The notes under the pieces are model-generated. The model was not told the origin of the DNA. It saw only the letters and a program-made list of their open reading frames with translations, and did not search any database. The translations under genes were made by a program, and so were the position numbers. Shown piece by piece: positions 56,057-64,000 of a stretch of DNA of 64,000 nucleotides. The number at the start of each line of letters is the position of its first letter. Position 1 is the stretch's first letter. Source of the DNA: Anaeromicrobium sp. (lineage in GTDB: Bacteria; Bacillota; Clostridia; Peptostreptococcales; Thermotaleaceae). The stretch spans positions 1-64,000 of the forward strand of contig NZ_JAOART010000094.1 in the NCBI RefSeq assembly GCF_025210435.1. The letters are read 5' to 3'.

Positions 56057-57968
56057 CTATATTCCCCGTTTCAAAATCTATTTGTTTATCTGCTATTAGA
56101 ACATCGTCAAAGTATATATCTATAGAGGCTTTTCCTCTTCCTTCAATGGTAATTTTCTCTTTACCGCTCATGGATTTGTTGTGGATTTTATCATGAACCA
56201 CATTTTGTATGCCATTTTGAGTTTTAACTATTTTCAATCTAAAATCTTCATTGTTAGCTTGGTCATAAAATAATCTAAATGAAATTGACTTCATCTTAAA
56301 CTCATCCTCTTCTGATGGTTGGGTTACAGGACTACCTTCACTAACACTCAAATTAACAACTTGATTTTCTTCTACTTCCGTACCGCCCTTAAGATTTTGC
56401 CATATGACCATATCCTTTTCTTCTTCACTTTCCTTATATTCAACCTTACCTAATACAAGACCAGATGCTTCTATAGTCTTTTTAGCCTCTTTAAGAAACT
56501 TTCCTGTCAATGTAGGCATTAATATGGTCTTTGTCTGAACGCCCTGGCTTACTACTAGGTTAACAGGAGAATCAATTTCAACCATTTGTCCTCCTCTAGG
56601 ATCTTGATCCATTATTATACCTACGGGCATAGAGCTATACTTATACTTTACTTTACCCTCTTGTAATTTTGCATTTTCCAGAGTTATATCAATATTTTCA
56701 AGTTTTTTATTAATCAAGTTAGGGGTCTGTACTAATTCCTTTCCCTTACTAACTATTAAAGATACAGGATATCCTTCTTTTCTCTTAATGCCTTCTTTTG
56801 GGTCTTGTTCTATTACATAGCCCTTTTCATATTCATTACTAAATCTTTCATTAGTTATCTCTGCTTTTAAACCCAGTTTTAATAATTCCTTCTTAGCACT
56901 ATCTTCACTTGTTCCTACTACCTTGGGTACATTCACTTCTTTTACAAATAATATATCCTTTAAATATAGGCCTCCTACCGTTACCATAAGTGCACTTATA
57001 AAGGCTAATAATAGGGCTGACCATATTATTAATCTATTATTTTCTTTTTTACTTTTTTTATCTTTACTTTTAATTTGTTTTTCATCTATGGCAGGAATAA
57101 CCATGGTAGGAGAATCTCCCTTGTCCATGAAATCTACAAAATTTCCCATTGGCTTTTCTTGAGCTTTATCCAAATCCTTATATAATTCCATGGCATTTTC
57201 ATATCTTTTACTTTGTTCCCTTTGGGTTGCCTTCAATATTATATCTGCTAAAGCTTTTGGAATATTTTTATTAATTTTTCTTGGATCTTGTACCTCTTCA
57301 TTTATGTGTTTTAAAGCTATACTAAGAGGTTTCTCCCCTTCAAAGGGTAATTTACCCGTTGCCATTTCATAAAGAACTATTCCCAAGGAATAAATATCTG
57401 ATTTTTCTGAAACATACCCTCCTCTAGCCTGCTCTGGAGAAAAATAATGAACTGATCCAATAACATTCGCTGCATTTGTTATTGTAGATGAAGTTACAGC
57501 CCTAGCTATTCCAAAATCCGTCACCTTTGCTGTATCCTGTGAAGTTACTAAAATATTATGGGGTTTAATATCCCTATGAATAATATGATTACCATGGGCA
57601 TGTTCAAGGGCTAAGGCTATTTGTTTTCCTATTTTAATTACTCTGTTAGAATTTAATGGACCTTCACTTTTAATAATTTGCTTTAAAGTCTTATTTTCCA
57701 CATATTCCATAACTATATAATCAGTATCATTTTCTTTTCCTACGTCATATATATTTACAATATTATGATGTGACAAACTAGCAGCTGATTGGGATTCTTG
57801 TCTAAAAGATTTGATGAATTCTTCGTCACTTTTAAATTCTGGTCTTAATATCTTTACAGCAACATATCTATTTAAAAGGTTACATTTGGCCTTATAAACT
57901 AAAGCCATTCCACCGCCACCTATTCTTTCTATTAATTCATATCTATCTCCTAAAACTTTTCCTATCAT
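56049..57968 (-). CDS. prkC: PASTA-domain Ser/Thr kinase PrkC
   Basis: Membrane kinase sensing muropeptides; in Bacillus it triggers spore germination. 639 residues. Kinase domain (about 1-270) with GGGGMALVYKA, AVKILR, HRDIKPHNIL, DFGIARA and the SPEQARGG activation region; one membrane segment (about 315-337); three PASTA repeats (starting near VNVPKVVGTS, VQTPNLINKK and ILMPTLTGKF); then a C-terminal beta domain. Paired with the phosphatase prpC 18 nt upstream. Confidence 0.97.
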   Translation of the reverse strand: MIGKVLGDRYELIERIGGGGMALVYKAKCNLLNRYVAVKILRPEFKSDEEFIKSFRQESQSAASLSHHNIVNIYDVGKENDTDYIVMEYVENKTLKQIIKSEGPLNSNRVIKIGKQIALALEHAHGNHIIHRDIKPHNILVTSQDTAKVTDFGIARAVTSSTITNAANVIGSVHYFSPEQARGGYVSEKSDIYSLGIVLYEMATGKLPFEGEKPLSIALKHINEEVQDPRKINKNIPKALADIILKATQREQSKRYENAMELYKDLDKAQEKPMGNFVDFMDKGDSPTMVIPAIDEKQIKSKDKKSKKENNRLIIWSALLLAFISALMVTVGGLYLKDILFVKEVNVPKVVGTSEDSAKKELLKLGLKAEITNERFSNEYEKGYVIEQDPKEGIKRKEGYPVSLIVSKGKELVQTPNLINKKLENIDITLENAKLQEGKVKYKYSSMPVGIIMDQDPRGGQMVEIDSPVNLVVSQGVQTKTILMPTLTGKFLKEAKKTIEASGLVLGKVEYKESEEEKDMVIWQNLKGGTEVEENQVVNLSVSEGSPVTQPSEEDEFKMKSISFRLFYDQANNEDFRLKIVKTQNGIQNVVHDKIHNKSMSGKEKITIEGRGKASIDIYFDDVLIADKQIDFETGNIDD

Positions 57969-57986
57969 TTTTTCACCTCTCTTTTA

Positions 57987-58709
57987 CTATATCTGTACAG
58001 CTATTACAGTTATATTATCTAATCCACCTCTATTATTGGCCAACTGAACTAATTGGTTGCAGGCAAGATCAATGGAAGGACTTTTTAAGAAAGTGTCCCT
58101 AATCTCCCCATCTTCTATTAAATTGGACAAGCCATCTGTACATAAAACTAGTATGTCCCCTTTTTTAGCCGAACTAGAATAAAGATCTATCTTCACCTTT
58201 TTGTCAGTTCCAATGGCACGAGTTATCATATTCTTTTGGGGGTGAACCTTGGCTTCATCCTCTGTGATAGTTCCATTTTTTACCAATTCAGCCACTAATG
58301 AATGGTCATCTGTTATTTGACTAATTTTTTTTTCTTCTATAAGATATGCTCGACTATCTCCCACATGGGCTAAATATATCTTAGTTAACAAAAGGGCAAC
58401 AGTCAAAGTAGTACCCATACCCTTATATCCTGTATTTTTTTGTGCTTTATCATAAACATGTTCATTTGCCCTTTGTACTGCTTCTTTTAATAGGGCTAAT
58501 ATACTTTCTTTAGAATCAATTTTCTCTTTATTTTTATTCATATACTCAGCTATAGTATGTATAGCTAACTCACTGGCCACTTCTCCTGCATTATGACCAC
58601 CCATGCCATCTGCCACGGCAAAGAGCTTTATATCATTCTCGGTTACATAAAAAGCATCCTCATTTAAGTCCCTTACTTTACCCTTATGAGTACAAGCTCC
58701 TAATCTCAT
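57987..58709 (-). CDS. prpC: PP2C-type Ser/Thr phosphatase PrpC (Stp)
   Basis: Reverses PrkC phosphorylation. 240 residues. Metal-binding motifs RDLNEDAFYV, VADGMGGHNAGEVAS, YLAHVGDSRAYLI, LVLCTDGLSNLI and NRGGLDNITVI. Starts right upstream of prkC. rlmN, which usually separates it from rsmB, is missing. Confidence 0.97.
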   Translation of the reverse strand: MRLGACTHKGKVRDLNEDAFYVTENDIKLFAVADGMGGHNAGEVASELAIHTIAEYMNKNKEKIDSKESILALLKEAVQRANEHVYDKAQKNTGYKGMGTTLTVALLLTKIYLAHVGDSRAYLIEEKKISQITDDHSLVAELVKNGTITEDEAKVHPQKNMITRAIGTDKKVKIDLYSSSAKKGDILVLCTDGLSNLIEDGEIRDTFLKSPSIDLACNQLVQLANNRGGLDNITVIAVQI

Positions 58710-58774
58710 TTGCTCACCTCACATGTATACTGAAATATGTTTAATATTGCAAATTTATTATATCACATATTTAG

Positions 58775-60115
58775 CTACGTTATTTTTTTTAATTTTGCAA
58801 TGAAAAAACCATCTGTTTTTCCCATATTAGGATATAAATTTATAAATCCCTTTTTTCCTACTAACTCTAGTATCATTTCATCTTTAATTTTTTCTACTAT
58901 AAAATTCTTATTTGAACCTAAAAATTCTTCCACAACTAAATCATTTTCCATCTTCTCAATGGTACATGTGCTATATACTAATGTACCTCCTGCCTTTACA
59001 TACTTTGAGGCTATGTTTAAAATTTCAAGTTGTAATTCACATATATTCTCAATATCTTCACTAGTTTTATTATATTTTAGTTCAGGTTTTCGTCTTATTA
59101 TTCCAAAGCCACTACAAGGAGCGTCCACTAAAACTTTATCGTACTTGTTTACTTGAGATTCATCTAATTTTGTGGCATCCCACTTCTGGGTCTTTATTAT
59201 ATTAATTCCTAGTCTGTTGGCATTCTCATGTATAAGTTTCAATTTATGTTCATGAATGTCCCTAGCTACAATTAGTCCCCTATTATTCATTATTTGGGCC
59301 ATATGTGTAGCCTTACCACCAGGGGCTGAGCATATATCTAAAATTTTATCTCCTGCCTTTGGATTTAAAATTTTACTTACTAACATGGAACTTTCATCTT
59401 GTACTTGAAATTTCCCCTCTTTAAAAGCCTTTAATTTATCTAAATTAGAAACGCCTTCTAGTACTAATCCTTCATTTACATGGGTACATTCTGTCACCCT
59501 TATTTTTTCATCTTTTAGCTCATTTATTAGGTTATTTCTTTCTACTTTTAATGTATTAGTTCTTATGGTTAATTTTGGTGTCTCATTGTTAGCCTTAAGT
59601 AAATCTTTAGTAAAGTCCTTTTCAAATTCCTTTAACCATCTTTCTACTATCCAACGGGGATGTGAGTATTTTACAGATAAATATTCTATTTCATCATTTT
59701 TAATCTTATCTAAATTTATTTTTAAATCATTTCTTATAAAGTTCCTAAGAAGGGCATTAACAAAACCCTTTGTTCTAAAATTTATTTTTTTGCTCATATT
59801 TACAGCTTCATCTACCACAGCAAATTTTGGAATTTTATCTAAATATATAAGTTGATAAAAGGACATTCTAAGTACATTTAAAATAGATTTATCTATTTTT
59901 TTTAATCTTATCTTTGAGTAGGATCTTATACCATAATCTAAATATATCTTATTTTCTAATACGCCATATACTAATTCCCTAATTAAATTTTTATCTACTT
60001 TAGATATATTTTTATCCCTTAGGTGTTTTCTTATGGATATATTAGAATAGGCTTTATTGTCCTCAATGTCATTTAAAATATCTAATGCTATTTTTCTAGC
60101 GTTTACCTTATCCAT
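58775..60115 (-). CDS. rsmB: 16S rRNA (cytosine-967 C5)-methyltransferase RsmB
   Basis: 446 residues: N-terminal NusB-like domain (ARKIALDILNDI, RELVYGVLENK) and a C-terminal SAM-dependent methyltransferase with ILDICSAPGGKATHMAQ, VDAPCSGFGIIRR (catalytic Cys) and LVYSTCTIEKMEND (second Cys). Transcribed with yugP and DUF116 upstream, but a hairpin separates it from yugP. Confidence 0.96.
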   Translation of the reverse strand: MDKVNARKIALDILNDIEDNKAYSNISIRKHLRDKNISKVDKNLIRELVYGVLENKIYLDYGIRSYSKIRLKKIDKSILNVLRMSFYQLIYLDKIPKFAVVDEAVNMSKKINFRTKGFVNALLRNFIRNDLKINLDKIKNDEIEYLSVKYSHPRWIVERWLKEFEKDFTKDLLKANNETPKLTIRTNTLKVERNNLINELKDEKIRVTECTHVNEGLVLEGVSNLDKLKAFKEGKFQVQDESSMLVSKILNPKAGDKILDICSAPGGKATHMAQIMNNRGLIVARDIHEHKLKLIHENANRLGINIIKTQKWDATKLDESQVNKYDKVLVDAPCSGFGIIRRKPELKYNKTSEDIENICELQLEILNIASKYVKAGGTLVYSTCTIEKMENDLVVEEFLGSNKNFIVEKIKDEMILELVGKKGFINLYPNMGKTDGFFIAKLKKIT

Positions 60116-60138
60116 TACGGCCTCCCTTTAATCTATTT

Positions 60139-60176
60139 AACAATTTAATGCACCCCTAAGGGTGCATTAAATTGTT
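60139..60176 (-). terminator. Hairpin between yugP and rsmB
   Basis: AACAATTTAATGCACCC/GGGTGCATTAAATTGTT, a 17-bp stem with CTAA loop that overlaps the yugP stop. The minus-strand T run is weak, so termination is likely partial. Confidence 0.7.
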
Positions 60177-60870
60177 AATCACGTTGATTTCTAAGTAGAA
60201 TCAATCTAAATAATTGTGCAATTGCCACAGCCATAGCACCTATGTATGTTAGGGCTGCCGCTCTTAAAACCTTTTTACAAGGTTCAATTTCATTTACCGT
60301 TATAACTCCATTCATATCCATTTGCTCAATGGCTCTGCTACTGGCATTTAACTCTACTGGAAGAGTAATAATTTGAAATATAACTGATGCCAGGTAAAAT
60401 AAAATCCCCAAATCTATAAGACCTGTAGCTCCAAATACAAAACCTGCCATAACTAATATCCAAACAAATCGAGATCCAAAATTAGCTATAGGTGCAATGG
60501 CATTTCTTAAGGTCAGAGGAAAATACCCATTTCCATGTTGTATGGCATGGCCACATTCATGGGCTGCCACACTTATGGATGCAATAGTATTTCCCTTATA
60601 TACATGTGGTGATAATCTTACAACTTTAGTCCTTGGATCATAATGGTCTGTAAGTTGACCTGGTGTGATTTCTACAGGCACATCCCTAAGGCCATTTCTG
60701 TCTAAAATTTTTCTAGCCACCTCATATCCTGTGAAACCTATCTTATTATTCACTTGTAAATACCTATTAAATGTGGTTTTAACCTTCATCTGAGCATAAG
60801 TAACAAATACCATGGCTATTAAAAGAAATCCCATTCCCGGTCCAAATCCATAATATGGGCTATAAAACAT
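60175..60870 (-). CDS. yugP: Zinc metallopeptidase YugP family
   Basis: Membrane zinc peptidase family of unknown substrate. 231 residues. Membrane segment at the N-terminus (GMGFLLIAMVFVTYAQ), the zinc motif SVAAHECGHAIQH (HExxH), then hydrophobic segments (FVWILVMAGFVFGATG, LGILFYLASVIFQIITL) and the ALTYIGAMAVAIAQL end. Sits with DUF116 between fmt and rsmB, as in other Clostridia. Confidence 0.93.
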   Translation of the reverse strand: MFYSPYYGFGPGMGFLLIAMVFVTYAQMKVKTTFNRYLQVNNKIGFTGYEVARKILDRNGLRDVPVEITPGQLTDHYDPRTKVVRLSPHVYKGNTIASISVAAHECGHAIQHGNGYFPLTLRNAIAPIANFGSRFVWILVMAGFVFGATGLIDLGILFYLASVIFQIITLPVELNASSRAIEQMDMNGVITVNEIEPCKKVLRAAALTYIGAMAVAIAQLFRLILLRNQRD

Positions 60871-60875
60871 ATTAT

Positions 60876-61628
60876 CTACTCCTTCCCAAGTAAATACCTT
60901 ATGCTATCTTCTATTTTATCAACACTTACCCTTGTATTGATACAAGGTCCCTGTGGCCTTTCATTCAATACTCCTACTACAGGAATTTTTCTCACATCCA
61001 TTATTCCTGCACTTAAGTCCCTTTCACAAGCAACTGCTATTATACCTTTAGGATTGTTCTCTTTTATTATTTTCCTAGCCAAAGTACCACCAGTAGATAC
61101 AAATACATTCACATTATATTTTTCCTTTAATTTAAGTATATTATCAATATTACATTGTCCACATTTTTTGCAATTTTCTATGTTAGTAGTAACTTTATGG
61201 GGACAACTAGACTTTTGAATACAGTGGGGTAATAAAACTAATATATACTCTGGTTCTATTTTTACTCTTGTAGATAATACAACCCTATTATTTATTTGAG
61301 CAAATACCCCTCTTATTTTATTTTTATCTATATTTAACAGATTTGCTAAATTCAATATACCTAAATAAACATATCTTATACTCTTATTTAAATAAACTTT
61401 TTCAAAATTACCTATATCTTTTTTCTTAAACACATGAATAAGAACAATAGCTGTTATTAAGATAAATATACCAAGGCAAAATGAAATTATTAGTATTATA
61501 CTCAAAATAATCTTGTATAATACTAGGTTACTAGAATTAATTAAATATAAAGCTAAGCTCCCTAGAGCAAAAAATATTCCCATAATCAAAAAGATCATCT
61601 TTATAAATAATGAGTCATTTTTCTTCAT
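60876..61628 (-). CDS. DUF116 family membrane protein
   Basis: 250 residues. Two hydrophobic segments (about 9-30 and 37-62), then a soluble domain with a cysteine-rich part (CIQKSSCPHKV, ENCKKCGQC) that may bind a metal or Fe-S cluster, and C-terminal VSTGGTLARKIIKENNPKGIIAVACERDLSAGIMD. The family is widespread in Clostridia beside fmt; function unknown. The cysteine spacing and redox guess are inference. Confidence 0.88.
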   Translation of the reverse strand: MKKNDSLFIKMIFLIMGIFFALGSLALYLINSSNLVLYKIILSIILIISFCLGIFILITAIVLIHVFKKKDIGNFEKVYLNKSIRYVYLGILNLANLLNIDKNKIRGVFAQINNRVVLSTRVKIEPEYILVLLPHCIQKSSCPHKVTTNIENCKKCGQCNIDNILKLKEKYNVNVFVSTGGTLARKIIKENNPKGIIAVACERDLSAGIMDVRKIPVVGVLNERPQGPCINTRVSVDKIEDSIRYLLGKE

Positions 61629-61629
61629 A

Positions 61630-62559
61630 TTACTCTCCTAGAATAATTCCCTGTTTTAAATCATTTCCCCTTAAATATGCATCTACTCTCATTCTTTTAC
61701 TATTTGGAAATTGTATTTCATTTACTAAAAGGGCACCTTTAGCAGTTTTTACTAAAATCCCCTCTTCACTTACATTTAAGATTTCTCCATTTTTCCCTTT
61801 TTCATTATCTAAATCTTGAAGTTCACCATTCCAAATTTTAAACTTAATTCCATCATAAGTACTATATGCACTTGGCCAAGGATTAACTCCCCTTATTAGG
61901 TTTCTTATATGCTCATTGGTTTTATTCCAATCTATTTCACCTAATTTTTTATCCATAATAGGTGCATAAGAACTTTCTTCATCCCTTTGTTTTTCCCTAG
62001 GAGCTTTCTTTTCACTAATCTCCTTTAAAGTGGATCTTAAAAGAGTTGCCCCTTTCACCATTAAAACATCATGTAACTGACCAGCAGTCATATTTCCTAT
62101 TTCCACTTCACTTTTTAAAATCATATCTCCCGTATCTAGGCCCACATCCATATACATGGTAGTTACACCTGTAGTTTTTTCTCCATTAATTATAGCCCAG
62201 TTTATAGGAGCTGCTCCCCTATACTTAGGCAATAGGGATGCATGTACATTAATACACCCAAACTTTGGTATGTCTAATAACTCTTTTGGTAAGATTTGAC
62301 CAAAGGCTACTACTACAATACAATCAGGATTATATTCTTTAATTATGTTTATAAACTCTTCATTTCTTACCCTCTCTGGTTGGTATACTTGAGCCCCATA
62401 CTCTAGAGCCCTTTCCTTCACAGGAGGTGATGCAAGTTTTTTACCCCTTCCTTTAGGTCTATCTGGCTGAGTTACCACAGCTAATAGTTCGTGTTCCTTT
62501 CCTACCACATCTAGACTGGGGACTGCAAAATCGGGTGTTCCCATAAATATAATTCTCAT
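61630..62559 (-). CDS. fmt: Methionyl-tRNA formyltransferase
   Basis: Formylates initiator Met-tRNA. 309 residues. RIIFMGTPDFAVPSLD, VTQPDRPKGRGKK, CINVHASLLPKYRGAAPINWAI with the active-site Asn-His, MDVGLDTGDMI, and the C-terminal tRNA-binding domain. Pairs with def 16 nt upstream, so formylation and deformylation enzymes are made together. Confidence 0.98.
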   Translation of the reverse strand: MRIIFMGTPDFAVPSLDVVGKEHELLAVVTQPDRPKGRGKKLASPPVKERALEYGAQVYQPERVRNEEFINIIKEYNPDCIVVVAFGQILPKELLDIPKFGCINVHASLLPKYRGAAPINWAIINGEKTTGVTTMYMDVGLDTGDMILKSEVEIGNMTAGQLHDVLMVKGATLLRSTLKEISEKKAPREKQRDEESSYAPIMDKKLGEIDWNKTNEHIRNLIRGVNPWPSAYSTYDGIKFKIWNGELQDLDNEKGKNGEILNVSEEGILVKTAKGALLVNEIQFPNSKRMRVDAYLRGNDLKQGIILGE

Positions 62560-62575
62560 CTATATTCAATTCCTC

Positions 62576-63016
62576 CTACTTAATCACTTTATCTATAAAT
62601 AATATTCCTTCTAAGTGGTCAATTTCATGGCAAATTGCCCTTGCCATTAAGTCTTCTCCTTCAACCTCTATAAGTTCGCCAAATCTATTTAGTCCTCTTG
62701 CTATCACCTTCTTAGGCCTCTTTACTTCACCTGTAACACCTGGCACACTTAAGCAACCTTCCTGGTCAATTTGTTCTTCTTCCCTATGGATAATCTCTGG
62801 ATTTATAAGCTCTATTAATCCATCACCTATATCTATTACTATAATTCTTTTTAATACTCCTACCTGAGGTGCTGCCAAACCTACTCCATTGGCATCATAC
62901 ATAGTATCTATCATATCTTCTATTAAGGTAATTTCTCTTTTACCTATTTTTTGTACAACTCTAGATTTTTTTCTTAAAGTTGGGTCTCCATCTTTTAAAA
63001 TATTTCTTATTGCCAT
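62576..63016 (-). CDS. def: Peptide deformylase
   Basis: Removes the formyl group from nascent peptides. 146 residues, short bacterial form. Metal motifs [18 protein letters not shown] and [11 protein letters not shown]. Between priA and fmt. Confidence 0.98.
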   Translation of the reverse strand: MAIRNILKDGDPTLRKKSRVVQKIGKREITLIEDMIDTMYDANGVGLAAPQVGVLKRIIVIDIGDGLIELINPEIIHREEEQIDQEGCLSVPGVTGEVKRPKKVIARGLNRFGELIEVEGEDLMARAICHEIDHLEGILFIDKVIK

Positions 63017-63027
63017 TTTTATCCTCC

Positions 63028-64000
63028 TTAAAGCATACTATATGGGTTTATATCAATACTAATTAGCACTCTACCTCTTTCATCTCGCCTAAAATTAGTA
63101 TCTACATAATTTATTATACCCCTAATTAGGTTTTGGTCAACAGTTTTAATGATTAGCTGCCATCTATGTTTTAGCTTCACTTTAGATATTAATGCAGGAT
63201 TAGGTCCATAGATTTCATTTTCACTAGACATATTTTTATTATTCATATTGAATTTAATTTTATTTGCAAAATCCTGTGCTACTTCTATTATCTCCCTTTC
63301 ATCAATGCCAGAAAATATTATATTTACAATATTACAATAGGGAGGATAATTAGTAACTTTCCTCATTAATATCTCTTCATTATAAAAACTTATATAATCA
63401 TGGTTTTTAGAATTTTGTAGGGCAAAATGCTCTGGGGAATAGGTCTGTACTATAACACGCCCCACCTCATGACCTCGTCCTGCTCTTCCTGCCACCTGAG
63501 TTATTAATTGAAAAGTTCTTTCAGATGCTCTAAAATCAGGAATATTTAAGCTCATGTCTGCCGCTATGACTCCTACTAGGGTCACATTAGGAAAGTCTAG
63601 TCCCTTAGCAATCATTTGGGTACCTATTAATATGTCTATTTGGCCATTTCCAAAATCATCTAGTATCTTGTCCATGTGGCCCTTTTTAGATGTGGTATCT
63701 AAATCTAGCCTAGCTATTTTAGCCGTTGGGAAAAATTTTCTAGTCATATTTTCTATTTTTTCAGTTCCGGCTCCAAAATATTTTATATATTTACTTGTAC
63801 ATTTTGGGCATATCTTAGGAGGATTAGTTTTAAATCCACAATAATGACAAGTAACCCCACCTATTTTTGAATGGTATGTAAGGGATACGTCACACTTGGG
63901 ACATTTAAGTACATAACCACAACTTCTACAGGATATAAATGTAGAGTGTCCTCTTCTATTTAAAAACAGAATACTTTGCTTTTTATTTTTTATATTGGTT
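63028..64000 (-). CDS. priA: Primosomal protein N' (PriA), C-terminal part, cut by the window edge
   Basis: Replication restart helicase. The frame is open to the edge (about 323 residues seen, roughly the last 40-45 percent); the true start lies to the right. Visible: [12 protein letters not shown], the zinc-binding cysteines [18 protein letters not shown] and CPKC, then [39 protein letters not shown] and the C-terminal domain. The first ATG inside the window (63747) is not the start. Confidence 0.96.
   Translation of the reverse strand, partial: TNIKNKKQSILFLNRRGHSTFISCRSCGYVLKCPKCDVSLTYHSKIGGVTCHYCGFKTNPPKICPKCTSKYIKYFGAGTEKIENMTRKFFPTAKIARLDLDTTSKKGHMDKILDDFGNGQIDILIGTQMIAKGLDFPNVTLVGVIAADMSLNIPDFRASERTFQLITQVAGRAGRGHEVGRVIVQTYSPEHFALQNSKNHDYISFYNEEILMRKVTNYPPYCNIVNIIFSGIDEREIIEVAQDFANKIKFNMNNKNMSSENEIYGPNPALISKVKLKHRWQLIIKTVDQNLIRGIINYVDTNFRRDERGRVLISIDINPYSML

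Overview
The window is a strongly AT-rich, densely packed chromosomal segment from a spore-forming, low-GC Firmicute of the class Clostridia. An amino-acid-fermenting Tissierellales-like or Alkaliphilus-like organism is my guess, not something the sequence proves. Support comes from sporulation genes (SpoIID/LytB-type, BofC-domain, YlbJ, an alpha/beta SASP, a SleB-type hydrolase), AGGAGG-type ribosome sites, a T-box on leuS, the Firmicutes-specific Prp/L27 pair, and a full selenocysteine system (selA, selB, selC, selD). I see no prophage, CRISPR array or intact transposon. The accessory signals are the 5' end of a probable group IIC intron at the left edge and a small family of hairpin repeats.

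Almost everything runs on the minus strand, so it reads from high to low coordinates. Leftmost is rny (RNase Y), then yajC-tgt-queA-spoIID-ruvB-ruvA-ruvC and a BofC-like gene, the same order as in Bacillus. From 8.9 to 15.4 kb is the selenium locus: selC (tRNA-Sec), a LysM/SleB hydrolase, selB, selA, selD (itself a selenoprotein with an in-frame UGA) and comEA. A plus-strand D-Ala-D-Ala carboxypeptidase and T-box-controlled leuS follow. From 19.6 to 25.4 kb lie rsfS, an LCP gene, yqeK, nadD, yhbY, obg, rpmA, prp and rplU with an L21 leader. From 25.4 to 33.8 kb is the translation/secretion block trmD-rimM-khpA-rpsP-ffh-ylxM-ftsY-smc. From 33.9 to 43.7 kb are a radical SAM gene, rnc, the FapR-controlled lipid operon (fapR-plsX-fabH-fabD-fabG-fabF), rpmF-yceD and ackA. 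The plus-strand pair tmcAL and ylbJ faces the minus-strand coaD/rsmD group.

From 48.4 to 53.8 kb lie a SASP, recG, fakA, an Asp23 protein, rpmB (+) and two tiny membrane-protein genes not normally called. From 53.9 kb to the right edge is the conserved thiN-rpe-rsgA-prkC-prpC-rsmB-yugP-DUF116-fmt-def-priA run; priA is cut by the window end.

Most genes are ordinary housekeeping. The points most worth a second look are: (1) rny, the main mRNA-decay nuclease gene, has no ATG/GTG/TTG start for its membrane anchor and apparently uses AUU behind a strong Shine-Dalgarno sequence, with a terminator-like hairpin in its leader; (2) a family of AGGCATAT-ended inverted repeats sits in 3' intergenic spaces as a 157-bp element, short hairpins and a solo footprint inside a terminator; (3) SelD carries UGA at codon 17 with a matching bacterial SECIS hairpin; (4) a hairpin covers the ylbJ ribosome site; (5) acpP, rplS and rlmN are missing from positions where they are usually found.
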